Shown: positions 7,233 to 15,852, counted from the stretch's first letter. The stretch is DNA of 64,000 bases from Streptomyces aurantiogriseus (GCF_014649375.1 NZ_BMSX01000028.1:1-64000); one strand, 5' to 3'. The notes: generated by a model not told the origin, from the sequence alone. Numbers and translations are program-made.

Positions 7233-9130
7233 GCACCGAGCCCACGTCCCGGTCAGGGTCGAGGACGACGCCGCGCCGGTTGCCGCCTCCACCGCCGGCG
7301 GAGCTGCGCTATGGCGGCCGGTACAGCAAGAACCCGCTGGAAGATGCCACGTTCGCGGCGATGTGCCGGCGGCTTCCGTCGGTGCTCGCGCAGACCGCGC
7401 GGATGGCGTGGCGCATCGACCGCGCTGCGGTACTGCTGCTGGCCGGCTGCCAGCTGGCCGTGGGTGTGAGCGCCGCCGTCCTGCTCACCTTCACCGCCCG
7501 GGCCATGCGGTCGGTCCTGGCCGCCGGTCCGGTGGACGAGCGGATCCACCAGGCCTTGCCCGCCGTGCTGGTGATCGCCGCTGCATCAGGGCTGGGACGG
7601 GTCGCGACGGCGCTGTCGTCGTACGCGGACGGGCGGATCACACCCCGGCTGACGACGGAGGCGGACAGCGCGCTGGTGGCGGCCGTGTGCCGGATGGAGG
7701 CCGCCGCGCGTGCCGAGGACGGCTGTGCGGACCGGCAGGAGGCCGCGGAGATGGGGGTGGTGCGCAGCCATCTGATGGTGCAGGACGCCACCCGTCTCAC
7801 GGCCGCAGTCGTGCGCATGGTCACCGCGAGCGGGGTGCTGTCCGTGCTGCACCCGCTGATGCTGCCGCTGCTGCTGCTCGCCGTCGTTCCCGCCGGCGTC
7901 GGGGCCGTGCTGCACGCGCGCGTCACCTACGAGACCCACTACGCCAACGTCGGCGACCGCAACGTGCGGCAGAACCTGCGAGGTTGGGCGACGTCGGCGA
8001 AGTTCACGGACGAGATCCGCGCCAACAGCATGACCGGCTATCTGGTGTTCTGGTACCGGGCGATGTCCGAGCGCATCGACGCGCACACCCTCGCCGCGGC
8101 GCCGAGAATGCTGCGGATCGTGCTCACCAGTTCGGCGATCGGCGGCGTCTTCCTCGTCATCACCTGGGCGGCGCTGGCCTGGTTGACGGCGAGCGGGCGG
8201 ATCGAGCTGGCGATCGCCGGCACTGCCGTCGTGGCGGTGCAGACCACGCTCGCCGCACTGAGTCAGGTCGTCATCTACGGGGCGGCGATGTTCCACACAG
8301 CGCTCTACCTGGCCGATATGGACGGCTTCCTCGAGTATGCCGCCGAACGCGCCCCGAAACGCGGTGGGTTGACGCCGACCCGCCCGGTCGAGGAGGTCTG
8401 CCTCCACGAGGTGGTCTACCACTACCCGGGCAAGGACAGCCCGGCAGTGGCCGGGGTGTCGCTGACGGTGCGGCGCGGTGAGATCCTCGCCGTGGTCGGT
8501 GAGAACGGTTCGGGCAAGTCCACCCTGACCCGGCTGCTCGCGGCGCTCTTCCTTGCCGACAAGGGCCGTGTCACCTGGAACGGCCACGATGTCACCGACC
8601 TCGATCCGGACAGCCTGTGGGAGCTGTCCGGGCTGGTGCCGCAGCATTTCGCGCAGTGGCCGCTGTCCGTGCGCGACAACGTCACCCTCGGCCAGCCGCG
8701 CGAGGAGGGCGACGACCGGGTCTGGCAGGCCCTGGAAGCGGTCGGCCTGCGCGAGACGATCGAGGACCTTCCGGCCGGCCTGGACACGCTCCTGGCCAGA
8801 GAGCTGTGGGGCGGAAGCGAGTTGTCCGGCGGGCAGTGGCAGCGCCTGGCGTGCGCGCGAGTCCTGTACCGGGGAGCGGGCCTGGTGATCCTGGACGAGC
8901 CGACCTCCCAGATGGACGCCCGTGGCGAACACAACATCCTCGAACGGATCAAGGCGCTCGCCGCAGACTGCATCACGATCGTGGTGACCCATCAGCTGGT
9001 CAACACCAAGATCGCCGACCGGATCATCGTGATGGATCACGGCAGGATCACCGAGCATGGCACGTACGACGAACTCGCCGACGGAGCAGGGACGTTCGCC
9101 GAACTCCTGGCGCTGTCCACCGATCGCTGA
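7229..9130 (+). CDS. ABC transporter, fused membrane and ATPase domains (class B exporter half-transporter)
   Basis: This is a 633-residue protein starting at GTG 7229, which overlaps the tiny upstream frame (GTGA). After a Pro-rich start, residues about 65-380 hold the transmembrane domain. The nucleotide-binding domain follows: Walker A 'VVGENGSGKST' near 424-434, Q-loop 'GLVPQHF', signature 'LSGGQWQRLACAR' near 532, Walker B 'LVILDEPTSQMD' near 550, and H-loop 'VVTHQ'. Exporters of this type commonly move peptides, lipids or drugs, and close relatives occur beside RiPP genes in actinomycetes. A strong hairpin follows its stop, so downstream genes are partly separated. The substrate is unknown. 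Confidence 0.92.
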   Translation: MSTEPTSRSGSRTTPRRLPPPPPAELRYGGRYSKNPLEDATFAAMCRRLPSVLAQTARMAWRIDRAAVLLLAGCQLAVGVSAAVLLTFTARAMRSVLAAGPVDERIHQALPAVLVIAAASGLGRVATALSSYADGRITPRLTTEADSALVAAVCRMEAAARAEDGCADRQEAAEMGVVRSHLMVQDATRLTAAVVRMVTASGVLSVLHPLMLPLLLLAVVPAGVGAVLHARVTYETHYANVGDRNVRQNLRGWATSAKFTDEIRANSMTGYLVFWYRAMSERIDAHTLAAAPRMLRIVLTSSAIGGVFLVITWAALAWLTASGRIELAIAGTAVVAVQTTLAALSQVVIYGAAMFHTALYLADMDGFLEYAAERAPKRGGLTPTRPVEEVCLHEVVYHYPGKDSPAVAGVSLTVRRGEILAVVGENGSGKSTLTRLLAALFLADKGRVTWNGHDVTDLDPDSLWELSGLVPQHFAQWPLSVRDNVTLGQPREEGDDRVWQALEAVGLRETIEDLPAGLDTLLARELWGGSELSGGQWQRLACARVLYRGAGLVILDEPTSQMDARGEHNILERIKALAADCITIVVTHQLVNTKIADRIIVMDHGRITEHGTYDELADGAGTFAELLALSTDR

Positions 9131-9135
9131 CCCTC

Positions 9136-9165
9136 GGTGCCGCGCCCCTCGGAGGGCGCGGCACC
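9136..9165 (+). terminator. Hairpin after the ABC transporter
   Basis: A perfect 12-bp GC-rich stem (9136-9147 with 9154-9165) encloses a 6-base loop, five bases after the transporter stop. It could end the transcript or reduce read-through into the double-Nudix gene. Confidence 0.75.
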
Positions 9166-9182
9166 CCTCGCCCGCCGCACGG

Positions 9183-10109
9183 ATGGAGGATCCGTTGACC
9201 GCACCGGCAGCACCCACGACCACAGCGGCCCTGCTCGTCAACGACGACGGTCACTACCTTCTGCACCTGCGCGACGCCCACAAGAACATCTGCAGCGCCG
9301 GGCAGTGGTCCCTGCCCGGTGGCCACCCCGAACCCGGTGAGAACCTCGATGCGGCGATCGTCCGCGAGTTGCGAGAGGAAGCCGCCCTGCACATCCCCGG
9401 TCTGGTGCCGTTCGCCGCCGTCGAGACCCTCGACGACGGCGACCGGCCCCCCGGCCGAGTCCAGGTGTACCTCGGCAGGTGGAACGGCGATCCCGCCGCG
9501 CTGCCCCTCACCGAAGGGATCATGCTGCGCTGGACCCCGCCCGAGCAGCTCCCCTGGCTGACCATGGACGCCAGGACCACGGCAGTCATCCGCCACCACC
9601 AAGCCGACCCTCACGCCCACCAGCACACCGACGGCGCACTCCCCGTCCTCCGCGTCCGCAGCATCGGCACGAAGACGGTCCTGAACGTCGTCGGCGTCCA
9701 CCTGTACCTGGAGCGGGACGGCAAGATCCTGCTCGGACTGCGGCATCCCGACTCCTCCTACGCCCCGTCGGAGCACCACTTCCTGGCCGGTCACTGCGAG
9801 CAGGAGTCCGCCGTCGCCTGCCTGATCCGGGAAGCGAAGGAGGAGGCAGGGCTGGTGATCGCTGCCGAGGACGTGGAGTTCGTGCACGTCGTCCATCTCC
9901 TCGACGCACCCGGCATGCAGCCCCGGATGCAACTGGTCTTCCGAGCCCGGCGTTGGCAGGGCGAGCCACAGGTCCTGGAACCCGACAAGTGCGTCAGCTG
10001 GGGCTGGTGGCCGGCCGACGCGCTGCCGGAGCCGACCGTCGCCTACACGCGGGCCGCCATCGACGGCATCCGCCACGGCCGCCCTTACACCGAACTCGGC
10101 TGGGCCTGA
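9183..10109 (+). CDS. Protein with two Nudix domains in tandem
   Basis: This is a 308-residue protein if ATG 9183 is used. TTG at 9195, placed after GGAGGA, is an equally good start. Domain 1 covers about residues 12-140 with box 'GGHPEPGENLDAAIVRELRE' continuing 'EAAL', where the usual Gly of 'EExG' is Ala. Domain 2 covers about 165-305 with box 'GHCEQESAVACLIREAKEEA' then 'GL', which is one residue shorter than consensus before the first Glu. Nudix enzymes hydrolyse nucleoside diphosphates linked to X. Two domains in one chain suggest a dimer-like pseudo-symmetric enzyme or one catalytic and one binding half. It precedes the methyltransferase by 44 bases. Confidence 0.88.
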   Translation: MEDPLTAPAAPTTTAALLVNDDGHYLLHLRDAHKNICSAGQWSLPGGHPEPGENLDAAIVRELREEAALHIPGLVPFAAVETLDDGDRPPGRVQVYLGRWNGDPAALPLTEGIMLRWTPPEQLPWLTMDARTTAVIRHHQADPHAHQHTDGALPVLRVRSIGTKTVLNVVGVHLYLERDGKILLGLRHPDSSYAPSEHHFLAGHCEQESAVACLIREAKEEAGLVIAAEDVEFVHVVHLLDAPGMQPRMQLVFRARRWQGEPQVLEPDKCVSWGWWPADALPEPTVAYTRAAIDGIRHGRPYTELGWA

Positions 10110-10153
10110 CCCCGGCTCCCGCCCCCGTCCGCCTTCTCAGAGAGACGACCGCC

Positions 10154-11467
10154 GTGCCCGAACCCGCCCCGCCCGCCTCCCTCACCGCCACAGCCTCGGA
10201 CGATGCCGACGCGGCAGTTGCCCGCGCGGAGATGGTCGCCCGCCTTCACGAGGCCGGCGCTCTGTCCCCCGGCCCGGTGTCCGACGCGCTGCGGCAGCTG
10301 CCCCGCCAGAAGCTGATGCCGCAGGCGTACGTGCGGCGCAGCGCACCGGACGAGACCCCGCCGCGTTGGGAGCTGCTGGACTGGACGGTGCCCGCCCACC
10401 GGGAGGAGCTGCTGCGCGTGCTCCACAGTGGGGACAGCGTCGCCGTCCAGCACGACGGTGAGCCCATCCTGGGCCGATCCAGCGGCATCCGCTCGGGCGG
10501 GGCGATGACGGCCATGTCGAGCGTTATGGGCATGACAGCCCAGCTCCTGCAGGAGCTGGATCTACGGCCCGGGCAGCGCGTGCTCGATGTCGGCACGGGC
10601 GCCGGTGTGACCGCCGCGGTGGCCTGCTTCGTCAGCGGAGACGCGGGCGTGGTCACGATCGACCGCGACGAACACGTCACCACGGCCGCCGCCACACGCC
10701 TCACCGACCTCGGCTACCGGCCCGACGTGGTGACGGGGGACGGCGAGGCGGGACGGCCGGACAAGGCGCCGTACGACCGGGTGTTCGTCTCCTTCGCCGT
10801 GCCCCGCGTGCCGCAGGCCCTGGTGGAACAGCTCGCGCCGCAGGGCCGGATGCTGGCGACGGTCGGCACCAGCTCGCCCTCGTGGCCGGGACTGGCCGTG
10901 ATCACCACAACAGCGCAGGGACGCGTCGAGGGAGAGCTGCGGGCGGTCGAGTTCGGGCACCGCGCCGGATGGGGGTGGACGCGCCTCTTCCTGTCCGCCG
11001 AGTTCCGCCGGCAGATGGCCACGCAGGAAGGCGTGACCGTACACGGCCACCGCCTGCCACCGCCCGAGGAGGCACGGGGATTCTGGCTGGCCCTCGATCA
11101 CCTGCGCCCCGGCCTGGTACGCGACTTCAGCGCCGAGCACCTTCGGATCGGCGCCCCGGAAGACGACTCCTGGGTCCGCGTGATCCCGGATGGCGATGGC
11201 ACCTGCTCGGTCACCGCATGCGGTCCGCGCGCCATCTGGCGGGAGATCGAGGAGGTGACCGTCCGGTGGCGGGCCGCCGGTGAACCCGACTCGTACCGGA
11301 TCGCATTCGATACGGGCGGCTCGCAGCGGGCGGTCGCCGGATGCGGGCGCAACGAGCTGTCCTGGGAGCTTGACCACGAGCGCCCTCGGGCCAGGACATC
11401 CCGTGCAGGCATCCGCGCTCGGGCAGGACGACGCGACGGCCACGGAGAGGCCGCCGGACGGGCGTGA
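10154..11467 (+). CDS. PCMT-like SAM-dependent methyltransferase with C-terminal extension
   Basis: The 437-residue frame starts at GTG 10154. An N-terminal part resembles the protein-L-isoaspartate methyltransferase helical start ('ALRQLPRQKLMPQAYV'). The central Rossmann fold has SAM motif I 'RVLDVGTGAGVTAAVACFVS', 'VVTIDRD', and 'APYDRVFVSFAVPRVPQALVEQLAPQGRMLA'. About 170 C-terminal residues are extra. PCMT relatives inside RiPP clusters methylate Asp side chains of modified peptides, which is the basis for suspecting a peptide substrate here. It is separated by 4 bases from the following unknown gene, so the two are co-translated. Confidence 0.82.
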   Translation: MPEPAPPASLTATASDDADAAVARAEMVARLHEAGALSPGPVSDALRQLPRQKLMPQAYVRRSAPDETPPRWELLDWTVPAHREELLRVLHSGDSVAVQHDGEPILGRSSGIRSGGAMTAMSSVMGMTAQLLQELDLRPGQRVLDVGTGAGVTAAVACFVSGDAGVVTIDRDEHVTTAAATRLTDLGYRPDVVTGDGEAGRPDKAPYDRVFVSFAVPRVPQALVEQLAPQGRMLATVGTSSPSWPGLAVITTTAQGRVEGELRAVEFGHRAGWGWTRLFLSAEFRRQMATQEGVTVHGHRLPPPEEARGFWLALDHLRPGLVRDFSAEHLRIGAPEDDSWVRVIPDGDGTCSVTACGPRAIWREIEEVTVRWRAAGEPDSYRIAFDTGGSQRAVAGCGRNELSWELDHERPRARTSRAGIRARAGRRDGHGEAAGRA

Positions 11468-11471
11468 CAGC

Positions 11472-11966
11472 ATGCGAGCCATGCCTTTCCCGCATCCCGA
11501 CGGCGATTACACGATCACCGCGATGTACTCCGTAACCGATGACGCCTGGTACCTGGAACTGGACCTCGTCGCCGGGCCGCGAAACCTTGTGACCGCGATC
11601 GTCCCCGACGAGGACCCGGCCCGGGAGCCGACGGTGTGCTTCAGCCCCCTCGAGCAGCGCCTGGACATCCCGTACGAGGTCATGCGCTGGTTCATGGACT
11701 GCGTCGGGGAGGAGATCCGCACGTCCCGTGCCTGGATGCGGCTGCGGCCCGAGCTCGTCGAGGTCATTCACCAACTGCGCCAGGAGTACCTGGGTGCCAT
11801 CGATGACGACGACTTCGCTCATGTCCTGGTGGAGATACGCGCCGCGGTCCCCGAGGCCGATCTCCTCACCGTTCTTGCCGCCGCCTTCGGGCGGAAGCCC
11901 GACGGCACCGCCGTGGAACATCCGGAAGCACTCCGGCCCGCAGACGACCAAGGAGACAGAGCCTGA
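11472..11966 (+). CDS. Unknown protein coupled to the methyltransferase
   Basis: This 164-residue acidic protein has no signal peptide or membrane segment. The N-terminal 90 residues look like a beta-rich domain ('YTITAMYSVTDDAWYLELDL', 'NLVTAIVPDEDP'), followed by helices ('DIPYEVMRWFMDCVGEEI', 'ELVEVIHQLRQEYLGAIDDD'). I do not recognise a family. The ATG at 11472 lies 4 bases after the methyltransferase stop; Met at 11481 is an alternative. The context suggests an accessory or immunity-type role in the same cassette, but nothing in the sequence proves it. Confidence 0.75.
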   Translation: MRAMPFPHPDGDYTITAMYSVTDDAWYLELDLVAGPRNLVTAIVPDEDPAREPTVCFSPLEQRLDIPYEVMRWFMDCVGEEIRTSRAWMRLRPELVEVIHQLRQEYLGAIDDDDFAHVLVEIRAAVPEADLLTVLAAAFGRKPDGTAVEHPEALRPADDQGDRA

Positions 11967-12014
11967 ACGTCGTTCCGGTCCCACCGCCTCACAAGCCGGA
12001 GTCACGCCGCCTCG

Positions 12015-14195
12015 TCACCCTTCGCGCCCCTCTGCCGGTGGCGCCGCGCTGAGGCGGAGGAGCACGGCGGTGTCGCGGCGGGGCAGAGTGACGGTGAGCT
12101 GTCCGTCGGCGGCGTTCCAAGTCGCGGTGGCGTCGGAGGTGGCGGGGTAGAGCAGGGTGGGACGCAGGGGGGCGCCGCGCAGGTGGGAGATGGTGACGGT
12201 GCGGGTGGTGTCGTCGGCTCCGTGCTGGTCTCGTGGGCGCGGGCCTCGTCCTCGCTCGTCGGCCGTCGGTTCCCGTCGCCAGAGTGTGAGCCAGGTGGCG
12301 GCTTGGCCGCGCCAGCCGTAGGCGATCCAGGTGTCGTCCCACGAGGGAAGCCCGAGCGGCCAGAAGGGAAGGCTGTCGGGGATCTCCGAGCGGAGGGCCT
12401 TGTAGACGGAGATACCCGAGCGGACGAGTGCGAACTGCTCCGGGCTCATTCTGTCGAGGAACCCGGACAGGTGGATACGGCCCGGCAGCGCACCGGTGAG
12501 GGTGAAGGCGATCTCGTCGAGGCTGAAGTGCGGCTGGGGGTAGGCCCATACAGCGGCTTGCTCGGGGGCCGCCGCGGTGGCGGCCGCGGCTGCGATGGGC
12601 GGATAGCGCAGGGGGTCCTGCTGGTCGCTGGTGGACTGCAGCTGGGCGACTGCGAGTTGCGCGTAGTCCATGCGCAGCCCGCCCGACGCGCAGTTCTCCA
12701 GGACGAGACGGGGGTGCCGGTCGAGGAGGGAGCCGAGCCAGTCGAGGTGTGCGCGGTGGTGCCCGAGCAGGCCGGCGCCCGCGCTTTCGGCGCCGTTCTC
12801 GGTGCCGGGGCCGATGTTGATGTTGTAGTCGAGCTTCAGGTAGCCCACGCCCCAGTCGTCCACGAGCCGGTCGACGACCTGGTCGAGGTGGGCGCGGGCG
12901 GCGGGGTGGCGCAGGTCCAGATGGTGGCGGCCGTGTTCGGTCACGCGTACTCCGCCCCGGCGGAAGAACGCCTCGGGCGGCAGGGTGCGTGCCAACGGGC
13001 TGCGCACGCCGACCACTTCGGGCTCCAGCCAGAGTCCGGGAGTCATTCCGTGCTCCCTGATGGCGTCCAGGACCTGCTGGATACCGCCCGGAAAGCGACT
13101 GTTGGAGGCGTCCCAGGCGCCGACGGCGTCCCACCAGCCCTGGGCGTCGTCGTCGTACCAGCCGGCGTCGATGACGAAGACCTCGGCGCCGGCGGATCCC
13201 GCCGCTTCGACGAGCGGCAGGAGCTTGTCGGTGGTGGGGTCTCCCATCAGGGTGTTCATGTAGTCGTTGTAGATCACCGGGAGTGCCGTGTGGTCCGGGT
13301 GGCTGCGGCGCATCCGGCGGCGGTAGGCGGTGAGTTCGCCGAACGCGGCATCCAGACCACCGCTCTCGGTCCCGACGAGGACGGCTGGAGCAGTGGTGAA
13401 CTCCTGGCCGGGCGCCAGGAGTTCGCGCCACTGGTGATGGGCGTCGTCGGGTCCGAAGAGGGCCAGGTACGCGGCGCCTTCGCGTTCGCCGGTCTCGTAG
13501 CGCCAGCCCGCGCTCGACTCGATCTGCCAGAGCCAGGCGCGACCCGCCCGATCGGTGAGCGCGGCGATCGGCAGGTGCCGTCCCGTGGACCAGCTGCCCT
13601 GCGAGTACCGCTCGAAGCAGCCGCGCCCTTCGTGGCCGTGGGCGGACCGGTTCAGGGGGACGATGTGGTCACGGAACGCAGCGTGCTGCCAACGGCATTC
13701 GGCGAGCCAGTCGTTGTCCGCCCAGTGGAGGGTCAGGCCGTCCATGGCGTCCATGGCGTCCATGGCGTCCACGATGCCGCCGAGGGTGAGGGTCGACACG
13801 CTCTCCAGCTGAAGCGGGGTGCTCCCCTCGTTGACCAGCCGTACCTGTGAGCGGAGGAAGCCGCTGCCGGGGCACGTCCGCAGGGTGAGGTCGACTGCAA
13901 GGCCGGTCTCCGGGTCTGCCAGCCGGATCGTCGTGCACTGCCACTCCCCGTCCTGAACCGACTCATGACCGCGGTAGGTCAGGCGGCCACCGACGGCGGT
14001 GTCGATGAAACGCTCCCCCGACCAGGCGCGTCCCTGGCCGGTGACGGTGACCTCCACCAACGGAAGCAAGGAGTCCCAGTCCCGGCCCGGCACTCCCAGC
14101 CTGACCGACCCGGCGGAATCCGCGAAGGCATACAGCCCGAGGGCGTCATGGGACCAGAGAAGAGACCTCTCAGCTGCTTCGACAGCAGTGGTCAA
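12015..14195 (-). CDS. Alpha-galactosidase, glycoside hydrolase family 36
   Basis: This protein of about 726 residues has no signal peptide, so it probably acts in the cytosol on imported alpha-galactosides. GH36 landmarks are 'VIYNDYMNTLMGDPTTDKLL', 'EVFVIDAGWYDDD', 'GLWLEPEVVGVRSPLA', and the nucleophile motif 'YLKLDYN' (Asp near 455). The acid/base region follows as 'LENCASGGLRMDYAQL' (Asp near 510), then 'SDQQDPLRYPPI'. TTG at 14195 was chosen because it follows a GAAGGGA and avoids overlap with the divergent lacI gene. A longer ATG start at 14309 would enter that gene. A triple Asp-Ala-Met repeat interrupts the N-terminal domain. Confidence 0.9.
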   Translation of the reverse strand: MTTAVEAAERSLLWSHDALGLYAFADSAGSVRLGVPGRDWDSLLPLVEVTVTGQGRAWSGERFIDTAVGGRLTYRGHESVQDGEWQCTTIRLADPETGLAVDLTLRTCPGSGFLRSQVRLVNEGSTPLQLESVSTLTLGGIVDAMDAMDAMDGLTLHWADNDWLAECRWQHAAFRDHIVPLNRSAHGHEGRGCFERYSQGSWSTGRHLPIAALTDRAGRAWLWQIESSAGWRYETGEREGAAYLALFGPDDAHHQWRELLAPGQEFTTAPAVLVGTESGGLDAAFGELTAYRRRMRRSHPDHTALPVIYNDYMNTLMGDPTTDKLLPLVEAAGSAGAEVFVIDAGWYDDDAQGWWDAVGAWDASNSRFPGGIQQVLDAIREHGMTPGLWLEPEVVGVRSPLARTLPPEAFFRRGGVRVTEHGRHHLDLRHPAARAHLDQVVDRLVDDWGVGYLKLDYNINIGPGTENGAESAGAGLLGHHRAHLDWLGSLLDRHPRLVLENCASGGLRMDYAQLAVAQLQSTSDQQDPLRYPPIAAAAATAAAPEQAAVWAYPQPHFSLDEIAFTLTGALPGRIHLSGFLDRMSPEQFALVRSGISVYKALRSEIPDSLPFWPLGLPSWDDTWIAYGWRGQAATWLTLWRREPTADERGRGPRPRDQHGADDTTRTVTISHLRGAPLRPTLLYPATSDATATWNAADGQLTVTLPRRDTAVLLRLSAAPPAEGREG
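13741..13767. repeat. Three tandem 9-bp units within the alpha-galactosidase gene
   Basis: The unit tccatggcg is repeated exactly three times, which encodes a run of Asp-Ala-Met triplets in the N-terminal beta domain. The length keeps the frame, so copy-number slippage would add or remove three residues without breaking the gene. Confidence 0.85.
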
Positions 14196-14286
14196 CGCGG
14201 TTTCCCTTCTACGGGGATTGCGATATTCGCGGATCTGCTGCAGGGCTGCCGGGCACCGCCGCCTTCCGTCTCTTGACGGGCGACGT

Positions 14287-14326
14287 TGTGACCGCTCACG
14301 ATCCTGCATGGATGTGACCGGTCACA
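14287..14326. promoter_or_regulatory. Paired LacI-type operators
   Basis: A perfect 14-bp palindrome, tgtgaccggtcaca, lies at 14313-14326. A near copy (tgtgaccgctcacg) lies at 14287-14300, with the lacI start codon between them. LacI-family repressors bind palindromes with a central CG, so this is the likely autoregulatory site. It probably also controls the divergent alpha-galactosidase gene. Confidence 0.75.
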
Positions 14327-15381
14327 CAAGCCCCGGCAGGCACTCGGGCCCTGGCCAGGAACCACGGAAGGCCGCCAGTATCCGCGACGTCGCTCAGGCC
14401 GCGGGCGTCTCCTACCAGACCGTCTCGAGGGTCATCAACGGCCACCCGAACGTCCGCGAGGAGACGCGCAAGCGGGTCGAGGCGGCCATAGCGACGCTGG
14501 GATTCCGACGCAACGCCACCGCGTTCGCACTGGCCGGCGGCGTGACCCGGTCGGTCACCGTCCTGACGTCGAACACGACCCTCCACGGCTATGCGGCCAC
14601 CCTGCAGGGCCCGGAGGAAGCGGCCCGCGCCGCGGGTTACTCGCTGGGCGTGAAGGTGGTGACGCCCGAGGACGACCTGGACCGCACGATCTCCTCGGCC
14701 GCGGCCGAAGGTGGCGGCCTGATGGTCATCGGCTTCGATCGCCTCGGCGCTTCGGCGCTGCGCCGGGTCCCGGCGGACGTGCCGTGCGCCGCGGTCGTCG
14801 AAGCGCCGCCACACGGCCGGACACCTCCCCGTCCGGCCGTGTGGGCCGACGACCGCGAGGCGGCCCGCACCGCCACCGCGTACCTGCTGGAACTCGGACA
14901 CCGGACCGTCCACCACGTCGCGATCCCGACGTCAGACGGCACCCGGCGCTCGGCAGGCCCGCGTGCCCAGGGCTGGCGCAATGCCCTGGAGCAAGCCGGC
15001 ATCACCCCGCCCGAACCCCACGGCGGCAAGGGCTGGAACGCCCAGGCCGGCTACGACGAGGGACGCAAGCTCGCCGACACCCCGGACGTCACGGCGATCC
15101 CGTGCGGCAACGACGACCTGGCACTGGGTGTGCTGCGCGCCCTCCACCACGCCGGACGGTCGGTGCCCGAAGACGTCAGTGTCATCGGTTTCGACGACGC
15201 CCCGCACTCGGGGTTCCTCACCCCCTCCCTCACCACCGTCCGCATGGATTTCCAGGGACTGGGCCGCGACGCCTTCGGGCTCCTGCGCAGCCGACTGGAG
15301 AACGACTTCCAGCACCCCCGCTCCGACATTCGCCGGCACCGAGCTGACCATCCGCGAAAGCTCGGGGCCACCGACGCGTGA
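14308..15381 (+). CDS. LacI-family transcriptional regulator with a frameshifted C-terminus
   Basis: This 357-residue protein has the helix-turn-helix and hinge at about 27-72 ('SIRDVAQAAGVSYQTVSRVI'), followed by the periplasmic-binding-like sensor domain ('CGNDDLALGVLRALHHAG', 'VSVIGFDDAPHSGFLTPSLT'). The last about 20 residues are abnormal. In another frame the DNA reads 'APTFAGTELTIRESSGPPT', the usual LacI-family ending, so one base was gained or lost near 15315. The core fold may still be intact. The start may also be GTG 14314; both lie beside the operators. The regulator probably responds to a galactoside and controls the adjacent GH36 gene. Confidence 0.88.
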   Translation: MDVTGHTSPGRHSGPGQEPRKAASIRDVAQAAGVSYQTVSRVINGHPNVREETRKRVEAAIATLGFRRNATAFALAGGVTRSVTVLTSNTTLHGYAATLQGPEEAARAAGYSLGVKVVTPEDDLDRTISSAAAEGGGLMVIGFDRLGASALRRVPADVPCAAVVEAPPHGRTPPRPAVWADDREAARTATAYLLELGHRTVHHVAIPTSDGTRRSAGPRAQGWRNALEQAGITPPEPHGGKGWNAQAGYDEGRKLADTPDVTAIPCGNDDLALGVLRALHHAGRSVPEDVSVIGFDDAPHSGFLTPSLTTVRMDFQGLGRDAFGLLRSRLENDFQHPRSDIRRHRADHPRKLGATDA

Positions 15382-15390
15382 AACCGGCCC

Positions 15391-15852
15391 TCATCCGTTC
15401 GCGTAGTCCTCGACCAGGCTGCCGATCAGCGAGAGCAGGGCGTCGGCTCGGTGGTGGTCCTCGCGCTGGGTCCGCAGGGCCTGGTCCAGTGCCCGGAGCC
15501 GGTCCAGGGCGGTCGGGGCCCGGTCCTTCACCTCGTCGAGCAGCGGCGTGGTGATCAAGTCCAGGCTTTCGGTGAGCAGGAGCCGGGTGGCCGGGGCGGG
15601 GGGAGCCGGGTCGGGGGCGGCGAAGGCGGTGGTCAGGTACCGCACGGGGTCCGTGAGGCTCCAGCCGACGACGGTGCCGTGCTGGACCAGGAGCGCCACG
15701 TCGGGGGCGATGCCGATGCGGGCCTCCAGTGGCCCGTCGAGGTCGCGTAGGCAGGTGAGCACGGTGTCTCCGGGGGCGCGGCAGAGCTCTGTGGTCACCT
15801 CCAGGCGGAAGTCCCGGGCCTCGTCCGCGCGAAGGCCGCTGGTGAGTCTCAC
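15391..15852 (-). CDS. Unknown protein associated with the DUF4139 pair
   Basis: This protein of about 153 residues, from GTG 15852 preceded by GAGGCGG, has no membrane segment. The C-terminal helical part 'LDRLRALDQALRTQREDHHR' then 'ADALLSLIGSLVEDYANG' is matched by a relic at 57595-57723, so the family exists twice in this window. Just upstream, a short frame ends 'ARLPAKNGFMAPAVQIR' at 15866; it may be the natural N-terminus separated by a frameshift. The gene converges with lacI and is divergent from the DUF4139 genes. I do not know the function. Confidence 0.65.
   Translation of the reverse strand: MRLTSGLRADEARDFRLEVTTELCRAPGDTVLTCLRDLDGPLEARIGIAPDVALLVQHGTVVGWSLTDPVRYLTTAFAAPDPAPPAPATRLLLTESLDLITTPLLDEVKDRAPTALDRLRALDQALRTQREDHHRADALLSLIGSLVEDYANG

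Noticed and set aside
7000..7245. Minus-strand frame with several Cys opposite the tiny ORFs
   Set aside because: No start context or homology; overlaps the chained plus-strand starts.
7586..9241. 551-codon minus-strand frame opposite the ABC transporter
   Set aside because: Shadow of the transporter; no motif and no ribosome-binding site.
12183..13850. 555-codon plus-strand frame
   Set aside because: Antisense to the well-supported GH36 gene; composition of Gly/Val/Ala runs without domains.
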